Position numbers and translations under genes: made by a program. From positions 124,001 through 188,000 of the forward strand of contig JADJXJ010000001.1 of NCBI GenBank assembly GCA_016715945.1: 64,000 nt of DNA, in the 5' to 3' direction. The notes beneath the pieces were generated by a model. It saw only the letters and a list, made by a program, of their open reading frames with translations, searched no databases and had not been told where the DNA came from. Shown piece after piece: positions 17,142 through 26,715 of this stretch. Origin of the DNA: Bacteroidota bacterium. Its GTDB lineage: Bacteria > Bacteroidota > Bacteroidia > Bacteroidales > F082. Numbering within the stretch: position 1 is the stretch's first letter; each line of letters opens with the position of its first letter.

Positions 17142-19493
17142 TTAGTGTATAATTCGGTTAGAAAATTTTTTGTCCGCATTGAGTTCAAAATCAGAGCTCA
17201 ACGGGCCACACATCAGGCTGAAAGTGCCTTTTTCCAGGGTCCAGAGGTTGTCGGGCCCCACAAAGGCCAGATTTTTAACAGGGATTTCAAATTGTACCTC
17301 TTTCGATTCGCCCGGCGACAAACTGATCTTTTCGAAAGCCCGGAGCCGTTTTACTGAGGGTGTCAGGCTGGCATAGTGGTCCGATACAAAAACCTGTACT
17401 ACTTCTTTTCCCGGTATGGCCGAATTGTTGGTCACCCGAACAGTGGCCCTGATCAGGTCGTCAGGGGCATATGAATTCTTATCCAGCCGCAGATCGCTGT
17501 AGGTAAAATTGCTGTAGCTCAGTCCGTAACCAAAATGGTATTGTGGGTTGTACTGGGTTCCGGTGGGTGAACCTGCGATCTCGAGTTGTTCGGCGTGCTT
17601 GATGTAGTAGGGTTCGAGGCTGTTGGGGAAGCGCGGGTAGGTATAGGGCAGTTTTCCGGAAGGGTTCACTTCGCCAAACAGGATCTGCGCGATGGCCTGG
17701 CCTCCGAAATTGCCGGGGAGGTAGGCATTAAGCACAGTCTTGGCCAGTGGTTCAATTTTTGAGATTACCCTCGGGCGGCCCTGCACCATCACAAGGATGA
17801 CCGGTTTGCGGCTTGCGGCTGCCAGGCGCGCAAGTTCCTGCTGGTTATCGGATAGATACAAATCCTCAAGGTCGCCAGGCTTTTCGGTGTAGGAGTTTTC
17901 ACCCAGGCAAAGCACAATGGCATCGGCCTGGGCAGCTTTTCTGCGGAACACATTCAGGTCGTCCACGATTTCCTCATCGTATTTGCCATCCATTTTGTAT
18001 CGCACGCCTTCGTACAGTTCTACATTGTTCGGACTGGTGGCAAGCTCGCGCAAGGCTTCAAAGATTGTTTTATAACCAGAAGCAAATTCATCGGCCAGCT
18101 CGCCCTGCCAGCTGTAGCTCCAGCCGCCGTTGAGCGGCCGCATGCTGTTGGCTGCCGGACCTGCCACCAATATCCTGAAGTTCTTCGGCAAAGGCAGGAT
18201 TTGTTCGTTTTTAAGCAAGGTTATCGATTCCTGTGCTGTTCGCAGGGCCAGGTTTTCGAATGCCAAACTGCCAAAGTCGGGATACTCATCAAGTATGGTA
18301 TAAGGTTTGTCAAAAAGGCCAAGCAGGTATTTTACCCTCAGGATACGCGTCACTGCATCGTCGATGCGACTCATGGGAACCTCGCCTTCATTGACCAATT
18401 CAATAAGGTGGTCGGCGAAGCGGAAATTGTAAGGCACCATCGACATGTCGATGCCGGCATTGATGGCCAGTTTCACAGCTTCTTTGTGGCTTGCTGCCAC
18501 TTTGTGGCGGGTATGCAGGTATTCGATATCGCTCCAGTCTGTAAGCACAAACCCTTCGAAGCCAAGCTCTTCCTTAAGTATGTCCGTGAGCAGGTATTTG
18601 TTGACATGTACGGGCACACCGTTTATTTCGCCCGAGTTGACCATCACAGTAAGTGCACCCGCATCTACTCCGGCTTTGAAGGCAGGCAGGTGATATTCGC
18701 GCAGTTTGTTTTCGGGTATCCAGGCGGGCGTGCGGTCTTTGCCGCTCAGGGTATGCGAATAACCCATGTAATGTTTCAGACAGGCTGCCATCCTGTTGGG
18801 GCTGGCAATATGGTTGTCTTCGCCCTGCAATCCGCGGATGAGGCTGGTTCCCATCACCGAGGCGAGGTAAGGATCTTCGCCAAAGGTTTCCCATTGGCGT
18901 GGCCAGCGGGGATCCACACCCAGATCGAGCACCGGGCTGAAAGTCCAGCCAATGGCTGAGGCCCGGCTCTCATAAGCAGTTACTTCGGCTCCCTGATGGA
19001 CAATTTCCGGATTCCACGTGGCGGCCATACCTATCTGCTGCGGAAAAAGTGTTGCACCATCCACATAGGATGCGCCATGAATCATATCCACCCCATAGAT
19101 GATCGGAATGCCAAAACGGTTGTTTTTCATGGCAAAATCCTGCAGGTCTTTTACCATGTTGTTCCACCAGGCCGGTGTGCGTGCCCTGTTGTTGGATGTG
19201 TTGAGCACCGAACCGACAAAATACTGCCTGAAGGCAAGATTCATTTGTTGCGAATCCAATACCGGTGGCTCCTGGCTACCCCCTTTTGGGTCGCTTTTGA
19301 GCAACACATCAAGCGTGATTTGAGTCATCTGACCAACTTTTTCTTCCAATGTCATTGAGCTGACCAGTTTTTTGACCTTGTCTTCAATTTCTGGGATTGT
19401 GTGCTTCGATGGATGCTGTTGTTCTGGAGCACTGCAGGCAACTACCAGAAAAGCTGCAACGTTCCAAAATAAAGTTTTAATTCTCAAATTCAT
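17142..19493 (-). CDS. Glycoside hydrolase family 3 beta-glucosidase
   Basis: A 783-residue periplasmic or lipid-anchored (VVACSAPEQ) GH3 enzyme with the usual order: (beta/alpha)8 barrel, alpha/beta sandwich and a C-terminal fibronectin-type domain. The nucleophile aspartate is in GFVLTDWSD near 316, the substrate-binding KHYMGY region near 239-244, and the C-terminal domain begins around the FGYGLSYSNF motif. It should release glucose from the non-reducing ends of beta-glucan oligosaccharides imported by SusCD. A TTG at 19523 could add 10 codons, but it would overlap the upstream GH16 gene end, so I chose the ATG at 19493 directly before the signal peptide. Confidence 0.94.
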   Translation of the reverse strand: MNLRIKTLFWNVAAFLVVACSAPEQQHPSKHTIPEIEDKVKKLVSSMTLEEKVGQMTQITLDVLLKSDPKGGSQEPPVLDSQQMNLAFRQYFVGSVLNTSNNRARTPAWWNNMVKDLQDFAMKNNRFGIPIIYGVDMIHGASYVDGATLFPQQIGMAATWNPEIVHQGAEVTAYESRASAIGWTFSPVLDLGVDPRWPRQWETFGEDPYLASVMGTSLIRGLQGEDNHIASPNRMAACLKHYMGYSHTLSGKDRTPAWIPENKLREYHLPAFKAGVDAGALTVMVNSGEINGVPVHVNKYLLTDILKEELGFEGFVLTDWSDIEYLHTRHKVAASHKEAVKLAINAGIDMSMVPYNFRFADHLIELVNEGEVPMSRIDDAVTRILRVKYLLGLFDKPYTILDEYPDFGSLAFENLALRTAQESITLLKNEQILPLPKNFRILVAGPAANSMRPLNGGWSYSWQGELADEFASGYKTIFEALRELATSPNNVELYEGVRYKMDGKYDEEIVDDLNVFRRKAAQADAIVLCLGENSYTEKPGDLEDLYLSDNQQELARLAAASRKPVILVMVQGRPRVISKIEPLAKTVLNAYLPGNFGGQAIAQILFGEVNPSGKLPYTYPRFPNSLEPYYIKHAEQLEIAGSPTGTQYNPQYHFGYGLSYSNFTYSDLRLDKNSYAPDDLIRATVRVTNNSAIPGKEVVQVFVSDHYASLTPSVKRLRAFEKISLSPGESKEVQFEIPVKNLAFVGPDNLWTLEKGTFSLMCGPLSSDFELNADKKFSNRIIH

Positions 19494-19512
19494 ATCTTTT
19501 TGTTTACTGGTG

Positions 19513-21018
19513 TTATTTCTCAATTTGTACCTGAAATACCCTTACATAATCCACAATCATGGTTTGAGGGAAAACGGTTGTGGCATCCGGATTGCCAGGC
19601 CAGTTGCCCCCAACAGCTACATTGAAAATGAAAAAGTGAGGCAGGCGGAAGGATTCGAAACGGATGTCGGTGTCTTTGATTTCGTGATATAACTGATAAT
19701 CCACATACCATCGGATGGCGTTTTCCTGCCATACGATGCTGAATACGTGAAACTTATCGTTGAAGTTTTCGTTTGTTGAAAGCAAATAGCTCTTTGTGCG
19801 CGATTTATGTCCGGCGTCGAAGTAGTGTATGGAACCATGAACACGTTTGGGCTCGTGCCCAAGGTATTCCATGATGTCGATCTCGCCACAGCGCGGCCAT
19901 CCCACCGTGTTGATGTTTGCCCCCAACATCCAGAGCGCCGGCCAGATGCCTTGTCCGATAGGCATTTTTGCCCTGATGTCGATGCGTCCGTAGCGGAATT
20001 CGCGTTTTCCCTGAGTGATCAGGCGGGCGGAGTAATAGGTGCTGTACAACTTGGTGGCGGTGATGTGAAGTTTGCCATCCTGCACATTGGAGTTTTGTGA
20101 GGAATTGGTATAGATCTGCAGTTCGTTGTTCCCCCATCCGCCACCGCCGGTATTGTAGCTCCAGTTGTCCTGATTGATAGCGGAGCCATCGAATTCGTCG
20201 CTCCAGCTCAGGTACATCTGAGGATACGACATAGGTGTGACCGGGCCGTCGGGGGCCATATCGGGTGTGTAAGTGTCGTCGTTCAGAATGACAACTTTTG
20301 TTGAAGTGTTTGGGACCGTGGCATTTAAAACGTCTGTAAGCTCGACTGTAAACTGATCGTCCATTTCGAAGACATCATCCTTCACCAGCTGAACTTCCAG
20401 TATCTTCTCAATTTCGCCCGGCGAAAAAGTTACCTGCTGATTGTAAACCGGAATAAAATCTTCGCTGGCTCTGGCCGTCCATTGTACTGTGCTCCATTTG
20501 AACGATACAGGTTCCTGAGCCGGACCGGAAAGACGTATGGGAATCCGTGCGGTTACGCTTACAGCCGTTCCTTCTTCAAAGAACAGTCGCTCAGGCACTT
20601 GCATCAAAGGAATAAAGATATCATCGTTTTTAATGGTAATGCGTGTACGGTCGTTTCCGAGCCTGGCATTTCGCAGCCCGGCAGCAGCCAGAAAGAAGTA
20701 TTCGTCTGCCTCGTACTCCTGATCATCAATGATATTCACTGTGATTACCTTGGAGGTTTCCCCAGGTTTGAATACCACTGTGGTCGTGCCTATCGAGTCG
20801 TAATCGGCGCCTGCCACAGCGGTTCCGTCGATGGTGTTGTATCTGAGTGTGATTTCTTTTTTGCTTTTGCTGTCGAGGGTGATGGTTACCTCAGCTTTGC
20901 CTGCGTCTTCGCTCACCTCCACAACATCCGGGAAGTTTAATACAGGCAGCTCCCCTTCGTCTTTGCTGCAAGCAAAAAGAGATAATATGAGAAAAAGTTT
21001 TAATACGTTGTTTTTCAT
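19513..21018 (-). CDS. GH16 endo-beta-glucanase with two Calx-beta domains
   Basis: A 501-residue lipoprotein (LSLFACSKDEG). Two Calx-beta repeats come first, around 30-135 (TAVAGADYDSIG, EYEADEYFF) and 140-245 (ASEDFIPVYNQQ, DDQFTVEL), then a GH16 domain from about 265. The catalytic signature GEIDIMEYLG is near 376-382, and the active-site tryptophan region PALWMLGANI precedes it. GH16 members of this type cut internal beta-1,3 linkages of laminarin or mixed-linkage glucan. The Calx-beta pair is an unusual spacer for a laminarinase and may hold the enzyme away from the outer membrane. It overlaps the upstream GH16 gene by 4 bases, so the two are translationally coupled. Confidence 0.92.
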   Translation of the reverse strand: MKNNVLKLFLILSLFACSKDEGELPVLNFPDVVEVSEDAGKAEVTITLDSKSKKEITLRYNTIDGTAVAGADYDSIGTTTVVFKPGETSKVITVNIIDDQEYEADEYFFLAAAGLRNARLGNDRTRITIKNDDIFIPLMQVPERLFFEEGTAVSVTARIPIRLSGPAQEPVSFKWSTVQWTARASEDFIPVYNQQVTFSPGEIEKILEVQLVKDDVFEMDDQFTVELTDVLNATVPNTSTKVVILNDDTYTPDMAPDGPVTPMSYPQMYLSWSDEFDGSAINQDNWSYNTGGGGWGNNELQIYTNSSQNSNVQDGKLHITATKLYSTYYSARLITQGKREFRYGRIDIRAKMPIGQGIWPALWMLGANINTVGWPRCGEIDIMEYLGHEPKRVHGSIHYFDAGHKSRTKSYLLSTNENFNDKFHVFSIVWQENAIRWYVDYQLYHEIKDTDIRFESFRLPHFFIFNVAVGGNWPGNPDATTVFPQTMIVDYVRVFQVQIEK

Positions 21019-21872
21019 TGGTTTTTAGGTATCATCCGGTAATAGCGCACCCAGTCGATTTCCATGACAGCCGGGAAAATATTGGGGTCAACACCTTGCT
21101 GTCCGCCCCAGTTGCCACCAATAGCGATGTTGAATATCAGGTGGAAACGCTTGTCGAACGGCCAGGTTTGGTATCCTGTGCCTTCGTTTACGTGTGTAAA
21201 AATGTGCCGGCCGTTGATGTAGCCCCGGATGGCATAAGGTGTCCAGTCGATGCGGTAGGTATTGAATGTGGTTCGGGCGTTTTCCACCCTCATGGTGGCA
21301 GTTTTGTTGTTGCCCAGCACCCAATAATAGGCCTCGGTATGGGTGCTGATGTGCACCACATCCGGATCGTGACCCACATGCTCCATAATGTCGATCTCGC
21401 CCGATTTGGGCCATCCGCCATATTCCCAGTCGGTGGGCAGCATCCAGATGGCCGGCCAGGTGCCTCGTCCTGAGGGAAGTTTGGCGCTGACTTCGATGCG
21501 TCCGTACAAAAAATCGCCTTTGCTGCGCGAAACCAGTCTGGCCGAGGTGTATTCTTTTCCTTCAAAACTTTCCTTGAGTGCCTTGATTTTCAGTGTTCCG
21601 TCGGACACTGTGGCGTTTTCGATGCGGTTGGTGTAAAACTGAAGCTCGTTATTGCCCCATCCGTGCCCACCCAGGTCGTAATCCCATTTCGATGGGTCAG
21701 GCAGGCCGGTATAGTCGAATTCGTCGCTCCATGCGGGCTCGGTCTCAAACTCCCAACCCAGGTCTTGCGGAGGTCCGGGTAGGATAATCTGGTATTTGGA
21801 GCTGTCGGCATTCTGACAGCTCGTAACGACAACCGATAGCAGGAGAAAGGCAAGTGTAAGTGGTAATCGCAT
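21015..21872 (-). CDS. GH16 endo-beta-1,3-glucanase (laminarinase type)
   Basis: A 285-residue lipoprotein consisting of a signal (VVTSCQNADSS) and a single GH16 beta-jelly-roll. Catalytic signature SGEIDIMEHVG near 156-165; the WPAIWMLPTD segment and the C-terminal FNIAIGGNWGG stretch are typical of laminarinases. It should act as the surface or periplasmic endo-enzyme beside the larger GH16. The stop overlaps the next gene by 4 bases. A strong hairpin separates it from SusD2 upstream, so its expression depends on read-through or mRNA processing. Confidence 0.93.
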   Translation of the reverse strand: MRLPLTLAFLLLSVVVTSCQNADSSKYQIILPGPPQDLGWEFETEPAWSDEFDYTGLPDPSKWDYDLGGHGWGNNELQFYTNRIENATVSDGTLKIKALKESFEGKEYTSARLVSRSKGDFLYGRIEVSAKLPSGRGTWPAIWMLPTDWEYGGWPKSGEIDIMEHVGHDPDVVHISTHTEAYYWVLGNNKTATMRVENARTTFNTYRIDWTPYAIRGYINGRHIFTHVNEGTGYQTWPFDKRFHLIFNIAIGGNWGGQQGVDPNIFPAVMEIDWVRYYRMIPKNQ

Positions 21873-21880
21873 TTTGTGTG

Positions 21881-21924
21881 TTTTTTAAAAAGAGCGGCCG
21901 CCGGGGTCATCAGCGGCGCGCTCT
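21881..21924 (-). terminator. Terminator-like hairpin between SusD2 and GH16 genes
   Basis: AGAGCG plus GCCGC (21891-21901) pair with GCGGC and CGCTCT (ending 21924), with one bulged G. On the minus strand the stem runs into five T, then A. This is the strongest of three hairpins bordering the SusCD pairs and may separate highly expressed SusCD from the enzyme genes. Confidence 0.7.
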
Positions 21925-21961
21925 ACTCACTAACCGCAAAAAATAAAGCTATGAAAAGGTA

Positions 21962-23440
21962 TTAGTAGTTAGGGTCCTGAACAAGTTTGGTGTTGTTGAT
22001 TTCGGTGAGCGGGATGGGGAGGAACTCGTGTTTTGGGGCCACAAAGCCCTTGAAAGCCAGTGCCTGGGCAGCCCGGCCGGTACGCACGAGGTCGAACCAG
22101 CGATGTCCTTCGGTTGCCAGCTCCATCCGCCTTTCTTCCATAATATTATCCATGGTTGCTGGCACGGGTGGCAGGCCTACCCTTGCGCGTACGCGGTCGA
22201 GATAGATCTGGGCTTTTGCTGTATTGCCACCACGCAGATAGGCTTCGGCGGCCATTAGTAAAACGTCGGCCAGCCTGATTTCGATGTAGTTATAAGGCCA
22301 CATAAGCACCGGGTCGCCATTGCCTGTTGACCGGAAAGCTTTCATCGGGATGAATTTTTGGCAGAAATAGCCTGTATTCTGATAGCCTTTTTCGTAAGTG
22401 GCCACACCGGCTTTTTCGAGGCTGTCGATATTGGCGACCGTGGCTTTGTATCGGTTGGTGTTCTTGAGTTTGTCAACCAGTTCCGGCCGGATGGGATTGA
22501 ATCCCCAGCCTGCGTCATACACTGGCCCGACATATCCGCGCGGACCGCACATCTGAGTAAAAATGTGTCCTTCGCCGGCGGGCGGCCAGGGACCCCAATA
22601 ACCCACGGCAGCATTGCTGTGCGAGATCTCGAAGATCGATTCCTTATTGAATTTGTTGTCGGGACGGAAGATGTCGCCAAAGTTTGGCAGCAACTCATAC
22701 TGTCCGGAGAGGTCAACCTGCTCAAAGAGGTTAGCTGCTTCGAGCATCCTGCTTTCGTTGTTCTGAAACAGGATCACTTTGCCCAGCAAGGCCATCCCGG
22801 CACCTTTGGTAACGCGGCCGCGTTCGGGATCGGGTACATTGAGCGGCAGATCCGGAATGGCGTCGTTAAGGTCGCGTTCGATCTGTGCCCACACTTGTTC
22901 ACGGGGCGCCTGGGTAACGTTGTAAAATTCGGCAGGGGAAAGAGGCTCAAGGATGAGCGGGATGTTCCTGAAAAGGCGGATGAGGTCAAAATAATAATAG
23001 GCACGCAAAAACTTGGCTTCGGCTTTGAAACGTTTTTTCAGGTTTTCGTTCATGGGCACGTTGTCAATCTTCGAGAGCAGGACGTTGGCCCGGGCTACTC
23101 CGGCATAGTTGCGTCCCCAAAAGTCGTCTTGCGGCCCCAGTGCAGGGTCGAGGGTGTAAGTGTTCCAGGCTTCCCAGGTTGCGCGGTCGGCAAAGTTGCC
23201 GCCGCCTGCCCAGCAATCGTCAGAGGCGGTATTCAGATATCCAACCTTTGAGGAATAATCCTTCACCACATCCCATCCGAGCGGGTCGTACACAGCCACC
23301 AGACCGGCAAAAGCCTCGTCGGCGTTGCGATAAAAATTGGCCTCGAGTGTGGTGCCCTTGGGTTTTACTTCCAGCCAGTCCTTGCTGCAACCGGCCAGCA
23401 TCACCATCAAAATTGCTGAGAAATATATTATTCTTTTCAT
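21962..23440 (-). CDS. SusD-like outer-membrane glycan-binding lipoprotein (pair 2)
   Basis: A 492-residue RagB/SusD family lipoprotein. The signal ends at LAGC (Cys 18), followed by SKDWLEVKPKG, the standard family opening. The C-terminal part holds IRLADVLLMAAEAYLRGG and the MEERRMELATEGHRWFDLVRTGR motif. It is the surface partner of SusC2, whose gene ends 13 bases upstream. The GTG at 23446 would add two residues; the ATG at 23440 is preferred because it opens the signal peptide. It differs from SusD1 enough to be an old duplicate, suggesting different glucan sizes or linkages. Confidence 0.95.
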   Translation of the reverse strand: MKRIIYFSAILMVMLAGCSKDWLEVKPKGTTLEANFYRNADEAFAGLVAVYDPLGWDVVKDYSSKVGYLNTASDDCWAGGGNFADRATWEAWNTYTLDPALGPQDDFWGRNYAGVARANVLLSKIDNVPMNENLKKRFKAEAKFLRAYYYFDLIRLFRNIPLILEPLSPAEFYNVTQAPREQVWAQIERDLNDAIPDLPLNVPDPERGRVTKGAGMALLGKVILFQNNESRMLEAANLFEQVDLSGQYELLPNFGDIFRPDNKFNKESIFEISHSNAAVGYWGPWPPAGEGHIFTQMCGPRGYVGPVYDAGWGFNPIRPELVDKLKNTNRYKATVANIDSLEKAGVATYEKGYQNTGYFCQKFIPMKAFRSTGNGDPVLMWPYNYIEIRLADVLLMAAEAYLRGGNTAKAQIYLDRVRARVGLPPVPATMDNIMEERRMELATEGHRWFDLVRTGRAAQALAFKGFVAPKHEFLPIPLTEINNTKLVQDPNY

Positions 23441-23453
23441 AGTCACCTGATAT

Positions 23454-26400
23454 TTAAAGTGTTACATTAACTCCTGCCATAAACGACCTGGCCTGGGGGT
23501 AATAGCCTCTGTCGATACTGTAGCTCCATCCACCGATTTCGGGGTCGAATCCGGTGTATTTGGTAAAGGTGAGCAGGTTGTTCGAGCCTACATAAACCCT
23601 CATGCGCTGGATGCCGGCTTTGCGGCTGAGTTCGCGCGGGATGGTGTAGCCAATCTGCAAGGTTTTCAGACGGACGTACGATCCGTTGCTGAGGTGGAAC
23701 GTGCTCGGGTTGGCGAAGTTTTTGTTCGGGTCGCCAAGCACCAGACGGGGATAGGTGTTCGAGGTGCCTACGCCTGTCCAGCGGTTCAGGGCATCCGAAG
23801 TCCAGTTGGCACCTGGTACGTCGAGGCGCCTTAAACCATTGAAAATCTGGTTGCCGGCTACACCCTGGCCGAACAACACAAAATCAAACTGTTTGTAGGA
23901 GGCATTGATTGTGAAACCAAACGACCAGGTGGGTGTGGGGTCGCCGATAACTTTTCGGTCGGCAGCATCAATTTTACCGTCCTTGTTCAGGTCGGCATAT
24001 TTGAAGTCGCCCGGTCTGGCATTGGGCTGAATGAGCGTGCCGTCAGGATTCTTGTATTTCTGAATTTCACCCAGCGACTGGAAGACGCCAAGCACCTCGA
24101 ATCCGTAGAATGCGCCCACGGGATAGCCTACCATGAGGCGGGAGATTTCGTAGGTGCTGTTGTGGAAGTTGGCGCCGGTGCGGAATTCCACCGTGCCCAG
24201 GTCAGTGATTTCGTTTTTCAGATAGGAGGTATTGCCCCGCAGCTCCAGGTTCAGGTCGGAGATCTTTTTGAAATAGCTGAGCTCCAGCTCAAAACCTTTG
24301 TTGGTCATCGAAGCAACGTTGCCTGTTGGCGAGCCGTTGGCACCCACATAAGCCGGCAGGATGATGGGCTGCAACATGCCCGTGGTGCGTTTGTCGTAAA
24401 GGTCGAACACCAATCGGAAGTCGTCCATGAGGGTGGCTTCAAATCCGATATTGGCCTGGCTGGTTTGTTCCCATTTCAGGTCGGGATTGGAGGGCGCATT
24501 GGGGCTATAGCCAATGATGAGGTTGTCGTAGCTGAAAACATAGTTGCGTCCGCTTCCAACCGTCGAAAGATATTGGAAATCACCAATCTGGTCGTTACCC
24601 GTAACACCATATGAACCCCTGATCTTGAGGTAGTTGACGATATTGTTTTTGGGCCAGAAAGGTTCGCTGGTCACGTTCCAGCCAAGCGATGCGGATGGGA
24701 AGTAGCCGAATTTATTGTTGGTGCCGAAGCGGGAAGAACCATCGCGGCGTATGATACCTGTGAAGAGGTATTTTCCGTCGTAATTATAAGTACCACGTGC
24801 AAAAAGCGATGCAATGCGATGGTCCGGGCTTTCCCAGCCGCCACCGATTTTGTTGGCATCGGCCACGCCATAGTTCATGGAAGCTTCATCAAACGTATTG
24901 ACAGGCAGGTCTTTATAAGTAGCGTTTACTCCCGAGGAGTTGGAAACATAAGCTGACGTACCCACCAAGGCGCTGAAATCATGCAGGCCTATTTTGCGGG
25001 CATAGGTCAGTGTGTTTTCAAAATTCCAGGTGAAACCCATGTTGCGCGCCCTGTAGTAGGAGTTATTCGTGACTATGGTGGCGGCATTCAGATAATGCAC
25101 GGGAGTAAATGCTTCATCGCCCCAGAAAGCCAGCTTGGTTCCAAGATCGGAACGGAACCTGAAGTATTTGGCAGGTTCAATCTCGGCATAAAGGTTGCCC
25201 ACAAAATTGTCCGACCAGCCATAGTTGCCGAGTCGGGTAGCAATGTAAGCTATAGGGTTGGTGAGCTCCTGGCCCACATGTTGCGAAATGCCGTAAGGGA
25301 ATCCGTTGGCATCGCGCACCACGGGCTGGTTGCTGTATGGTGGGGCGTTAATGATAGCCGGGTCGGTGATGATGACCGGTGTCACCGGATCCAGGTTGAT
25401 GGCCGAACCCAGGGGACCGCCAAACTCGCTGTTGGTATTCAGCGAGCCTTTGCTCTTAATGTGTGAATAACCAAAGTTGTTGCCAAAGCGCAACCAGTTG
25501 TTTACTTTGTTGGTGGCGTTAAGCCTGAGGTTCAGTCGCTTGTAATGCGAGATGTCGGTGGCTACAATACCCTCCTGATCAAGGTAGCCAAACGAAAAGT
25601 AATATGTTGAGCGATCGTTGCCTCCGCTGATGCTCAGTTCATGGTTTTGAATGATGGCGTTGTTGTTGAAAATAACAGATTGCCAGTCGGTTCCTTCACC
25701 CAGGCTTTCCGGGTCGGGGAAAATTTCAGGCAGGCCGGCATTGCGCAGCGATTCGTTGCGCAGCTTGGCATAATCGGTGGCATTAAGCAGGTCAAGTTTC
25801 TTTGCCGGCGCCTGTGAGCCCACATAAGCGTGGTAGTCAATCTTCATGTCGCCGGGACTGCCTTTGCGTGTGGTAACGATAATAACTCCGTTGGCTGCCC
25901 TTGCTCCGTAGATGGCTGCGGAGGCGGCATCTTTCAACACCTCGATCGACTCGATATCGGCCGCATTCAGATAATCAATTCCGCCGACATCAACAGGTAC
26001 CCCATCTACAATATATAATGGATCGCTGTTATTGATTGTGGTTGTCCCGCGCACCCTCACGGTAGCTCCCGAACCTGGCTGACCCGAAGCGGCTGCAATG
26101 GTCAGCCCCGAGGTGCGGCCCTGCAAGGCCTGCTCCAGCCTTGTAACGGGCATGTTCTGAATATCCTTGGCCCGTACACCCGAAATAGCACCAGTTACTA
26201 CGCTCTTCTGCTGGACACCATAACCAATGACCACTAGCTCGTCGAGCATAAGCGATTCAGGCTCAAGCTGCCAGTTGAGTGTCAGGCTTTGGCCCTTGCT
26301 GATCGTTACCCGCTGCATGGCATTTTTGTAACCTACAAAACTCGCCACCACTGTAATTGTTCCCGGGGAAACTTCGATCTTATAGTTTCCGTTCATATCC

Positions 26401-26552
26401 GAAACAGTACCAAGCGTGGTACCCTGCACGTAGATGCTGGCCCCTGGCAGCTCCTCTCCGGTAGTTTTGTCGCGAACAACGCCCGTGAGGGTCTGTGCCC
26501 ACAGGCTTGCCGAGAGCAAAACCATCATCGCACTGATTAAAGTTTGTTTCAT
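23454..26552 (-). CDS. SusC-like TonB-dependent glycan transporter (pair 2)
   Basis: A 1032-residue outer-membrane transporter and the first gene of the glucan locus. Signal peptide 1-19 is followed by the carboxypeptidase-regulatory-like domain (TGVVRDKTTGEELPGASI), the TonB-box region and plug (LVVIGYGVQQKSVVTGAI), the SusC signature IVDGVPVDVGGIDYLNAADI and EVLKDAASAAIYGARAANG, and a barrel ending MAGVNVTL. It works with SusD2 to import oligosaccharides. The 320 bases upstream carry repeated TACATCA motifs and inverted repeats that could bind a regulator. Confidence 0.96.
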   Translation of the reverse strand: MKQTLISAMMVLLSASLWAQTLTGVVRDKTTGEELPGASIYVQGTTLGTVSDMNGNYKIEVSPGTITVVASFVGYKNAMQRVTISKGQSLTLNWQLEPESLMLDELVVIGYGVQQKSVVTGAISGVRAKDIQNMPVTRLEQALQGRTSGLTIAAASGQPGSGATVRVRGTTTINNSDPLYIVDGVPVDVGGIDYLNAADIESIEVLKDAASAAIYGARAANGVIIVTTRKGSPGDMKIDYHAYVGSQAPAKKLDLLNATDYAKLRNESLRNAGLPEIFPDPESLGEGTDWQSVIFNNNAIIQNHELSISGGNDRSTYYFSFGYLDQEGIVATDISHYKRLNLRLNATNKVNNWLRFGNNFGYSHIKSKGSLNTNSEFGGPLGSAINLDPVTPVIITDPAIINAPPYSNQPVVRDANGFPYGISQHVGQELTNPIAYIATRLGNYGWSDNFVGNLYAEIEPAKYFRFRSDLGTKLAFWGDEAFTPVHYLNAATIVTNNSYYRARNMGFTWNFENTLTYARKIGLHDFSALVGTSAYVSNSSGVNATYKDLPVNTFDEASMNYGVADANKIGGGWESPDHRIASLFARGTYNYDGKYLFTGIIRRDGSSRFGTNNKFGYFPSASLGWNVTSEPFWPKNNIVNYLKIRGSYGVTGNDQIGDFQYLSTVGSGRNYVFSYDNLIIGYSPNAPSNPDLKWEQTSQANIGFEATLMDDFRLVFDLYDKRTTGMLQPIILPAYVGANGSPTGNVASMTNKGFELELSYFKKISDLNLELRGNTSYLKNEITDLGTVEFRTGANFHNSTYEISRLMVGYPVGAFYGFEVLGVFQSLGEIQKYKNPDGTLIQPNARPGDFKYADLNKDGKIDAADRKVIGDPTPTWSFGFTINASYKQFDFVLFGQGVAGNQIFNGLRRLDVPGANWTSDALNRWTGVGTSNTYPRLVLGDPNKNFANPSTFHLSNGSYVRLKTLQIGYTIPRELSRKAGIQRMRVYVGSNNLLTFTKYTGFDPEIGGWSYSIDRGYYPQARSFMAGVNVTL

Positions 26553-26657
26553 GTTGGTTTTTGGTTTCGTTAGTGAATTTCTTTTGCTGCACCGAAAACG
26601 GTTGCAAATGGCAGAGCAATGTTACCAACAAAACAAAGGGGAGCGCAAGCAAATGCT

Positions 26658-26711
26658 TACATCACTGCTACACCCGGTGATGTGATTTACTACATCAAAA
26701 TTTCTACATCA
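26658..26711. promoter_or_regulatory. Cluster of TACATCA repeats upstream of SusC2
   Basis: TACATCA occurs at 26658, 26691 and 26705, and an inverted copy TGATGT at 26678. The last two lie in a 12-base direct repeat CTACATCAAAAT with 14-base spacing. The cluster is 106-159 bases before the SusC2 start, a plausible activator-binding distance. Confidence 0.45.
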
Positions 26712-26715
26712 AAAT

